Source: Lumbricus terrestris
Lineage: Eukaryota; Annelida; Clitellata; Crassiclitellata; Lumbricidae
Direction: 5' to 3'
Assembly (NCBI GenBank): GCA_949752735.1
Contig: OX457047.1
Span: forward strand, 21,204,671 to 21,268,670
DNA length: 64,000 bases
In this document: one piece after another, positions 63,005-64,000 of the stretch
Numbering within the stretch: position 1 is the first letter of the stretch
How the letters are laid out: the number at the start of each line of letters is the position of its first letter
The notes under the pieces: generated by a model
Told to the model about the DNA's origin: nothing
The model's input: the letters and a program-made list of their open reading frames with translations, nothing else
Database searches by the model: none
Position numbers and translations under genes: made by a program

Positions 63005-63269
63005 CAGGGGCGTATGCAGAATTTTCGAAGGGATGACCAAACTTTTGTACCTTGGGTCGGGATTTTTGTTATCTTTGGCCGAAAATCTTTTCAACATGGT
63101 GTACCATTTTACCAAGCCAGTGCTCTAAATCATTAGTTTTTAGTCGTATCCTACTGTTCCCGCTGCATTGATCGAAAGCTTGTTGAAACCTGATGGGGGG
63201 GGGGGGCACATCTCATGCACATTTCTGATGGTGGAGCCATGGCCGGATTGCCCCCTGGATCTGCCCCTG
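63005..63269. mobile_element. 265-bp hAT-like MITE, perfect 8-bp TSD
   Basis: TSD TGCTGTCC at 62,997-63,004 and 63,270-63,277. Ends CAGGGGCGTATGCAG and CTGGATCTGCCCCTG. Intact relative of the interrupted element at 1,898. Confidence 0.92.
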
Positions 63270-63277
63270 TGCTGTCC

Positions 63278-63620
63278 AGGGTAACCCCAAGTGCAATTCC
63301 AGCAGTTTGACTGCAGTGTAGCGTATACCTGATATTAATGGTTCCGCAGAGCCTGCGAGGTCGATGCTAGAAAGTAAAGGAAAAGAACGCAAGCAATGGC
63401 GTGACCCGAACAAAAACAGCTTTAGACTTCTCCGGGTTAATAGCCAAAACACTAAAACAGAATCGGGTATTCGCAAAGATGAAAGGCACTCCTGAAGTTC
63501 AAGTTTATCAGACTGATCAGTGTGTGACAGAGCAATATGGAGCCGAGTAGGCCCATTGTCCACATGCTGCTGGAATTGCACTCCAAAGTTGATAACGATT
63601 TGCATTATGATAATATTGTG
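63278..63620 (-). mobile_element. Decayed LINE reverse transcriptase fragment (minus strand)
   Basis: Minus-strand pieces FGVQFQQHVDNG, HIALSHTDQSDKLELQECL, SLRIP and LFGSRH match the YGVQFQQYADDTQLY...KAVLFGSRH part of CR1/L2 reverse transcriptase, with the catalytic YADD lost and frameshifts. The MITE at 63,005 inserted into it. Confidence 0.75.
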
Positions 63621-63725
63621 CATTATGATAAACGATATGCATTATGATAATATTGTGCATTATGATAAACGATGTGCATTACGATAACGTTGTGTATCAA
63701 GATAACGTTGTGCATTATGATAACC
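63600..63725. repeat. ~18-bp degenerate tandem repeat
   Basis: Variants of TGCATTATGATAAACGAT, about seven units. The remaining sequence to 64,000 shows nothing I can assign. Confidence 0.75.
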
Positions 63726-64000
63726 GTTAACGTAGGCCATGTTTAACGCATTTTGATAACAGGGGTCGAAAGTTCCGAGACTCGGTAAGACGTTTTCAAG
63801 CATCGATCTATGAGAGTCGTGGGTTCTACATAGACATTCATTTATCAATTTTTGACATAAAGTGAAACAATTATTAATTCTCATTTCTTACTTGATTTTC
63901 AGCTCTGTTACACTGATTGCGTGTCATCGATCAGTCGCCAGTCGGCTACTCGTTGAAATTGCAATTCTCGACAACGTTCTGTTTGATTTTTGAACGTCCG

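Overview
The window is animal nuclear DNA. It holds spliced genes with long introns, GT-AG splice sites, tRNA-headed SINEs, 3' ends of CR1/L2-type LINEs and very many short hAT-like elements. The mix of LINE and SINE tails, TTAGGG-type repeats and an excess of the palindrome GTAGGCCTAC suggests a marine invertebrate, possibly a deuterostome such as an echinoderm. That placement is inference. No prokaryotic features were seen.

Two protein-coding genes can be supported, both on the minus strand. The first two exons of a DNAJC11-like J-domain gene lie at 11-1,674, and the gene runs off the left edge. A complete RUN-domain/Rubicon-homology (RH) gene of the PLEKHM1/Rubicon family spans 57,404 down to 30,692. 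I assembled it from 14 coding exons. Every splice phase agrees, giving one 845-codon frame: RUN domain, long acidic disordered linker with three NPF motifs, then a cysteine-rich RH domain. No PH domain is visible.

Between the genes, about 3.65-16.8 kb is a tandem array of roughly 2.4 copies of a ~5.2 kb unit. Copies 1 and 2 carry different insertions at matching positions. The empty copy therefore proves the ends and target-site duplications (TSDs) of several elements in the filled copy. From 16.8 to 27.5 kb the DNA is a patchwork of LINE and SINE tails and foldback or MITE-like elements. From 27.5 to 30.6 kb little can be recognised.

The introns of the PLEKHM1-like gene (31-57 kb) hold LINE 3' ends, two tRNA-SINE types, hAT elements and two related foldback elements with telomere-like cores. 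Upstream of the gene (57.4-60.3 kb) is a probable promoter region. From 60.5 to 62.8 kb is a 24-bp minisatellite of about 95 units with higher-order repeats. The right end holds a hAT MITE inserted into a decayed LINE reverse transcriptase.

The most unusual material is a set of 0.3-0.8 kb elements with 8-bp TSDs. Their inverted ends are built of short tandem repeats. Three of them start with GGTW or AGTA ends, and two of those three carry degenerate TTAGGG arrays.
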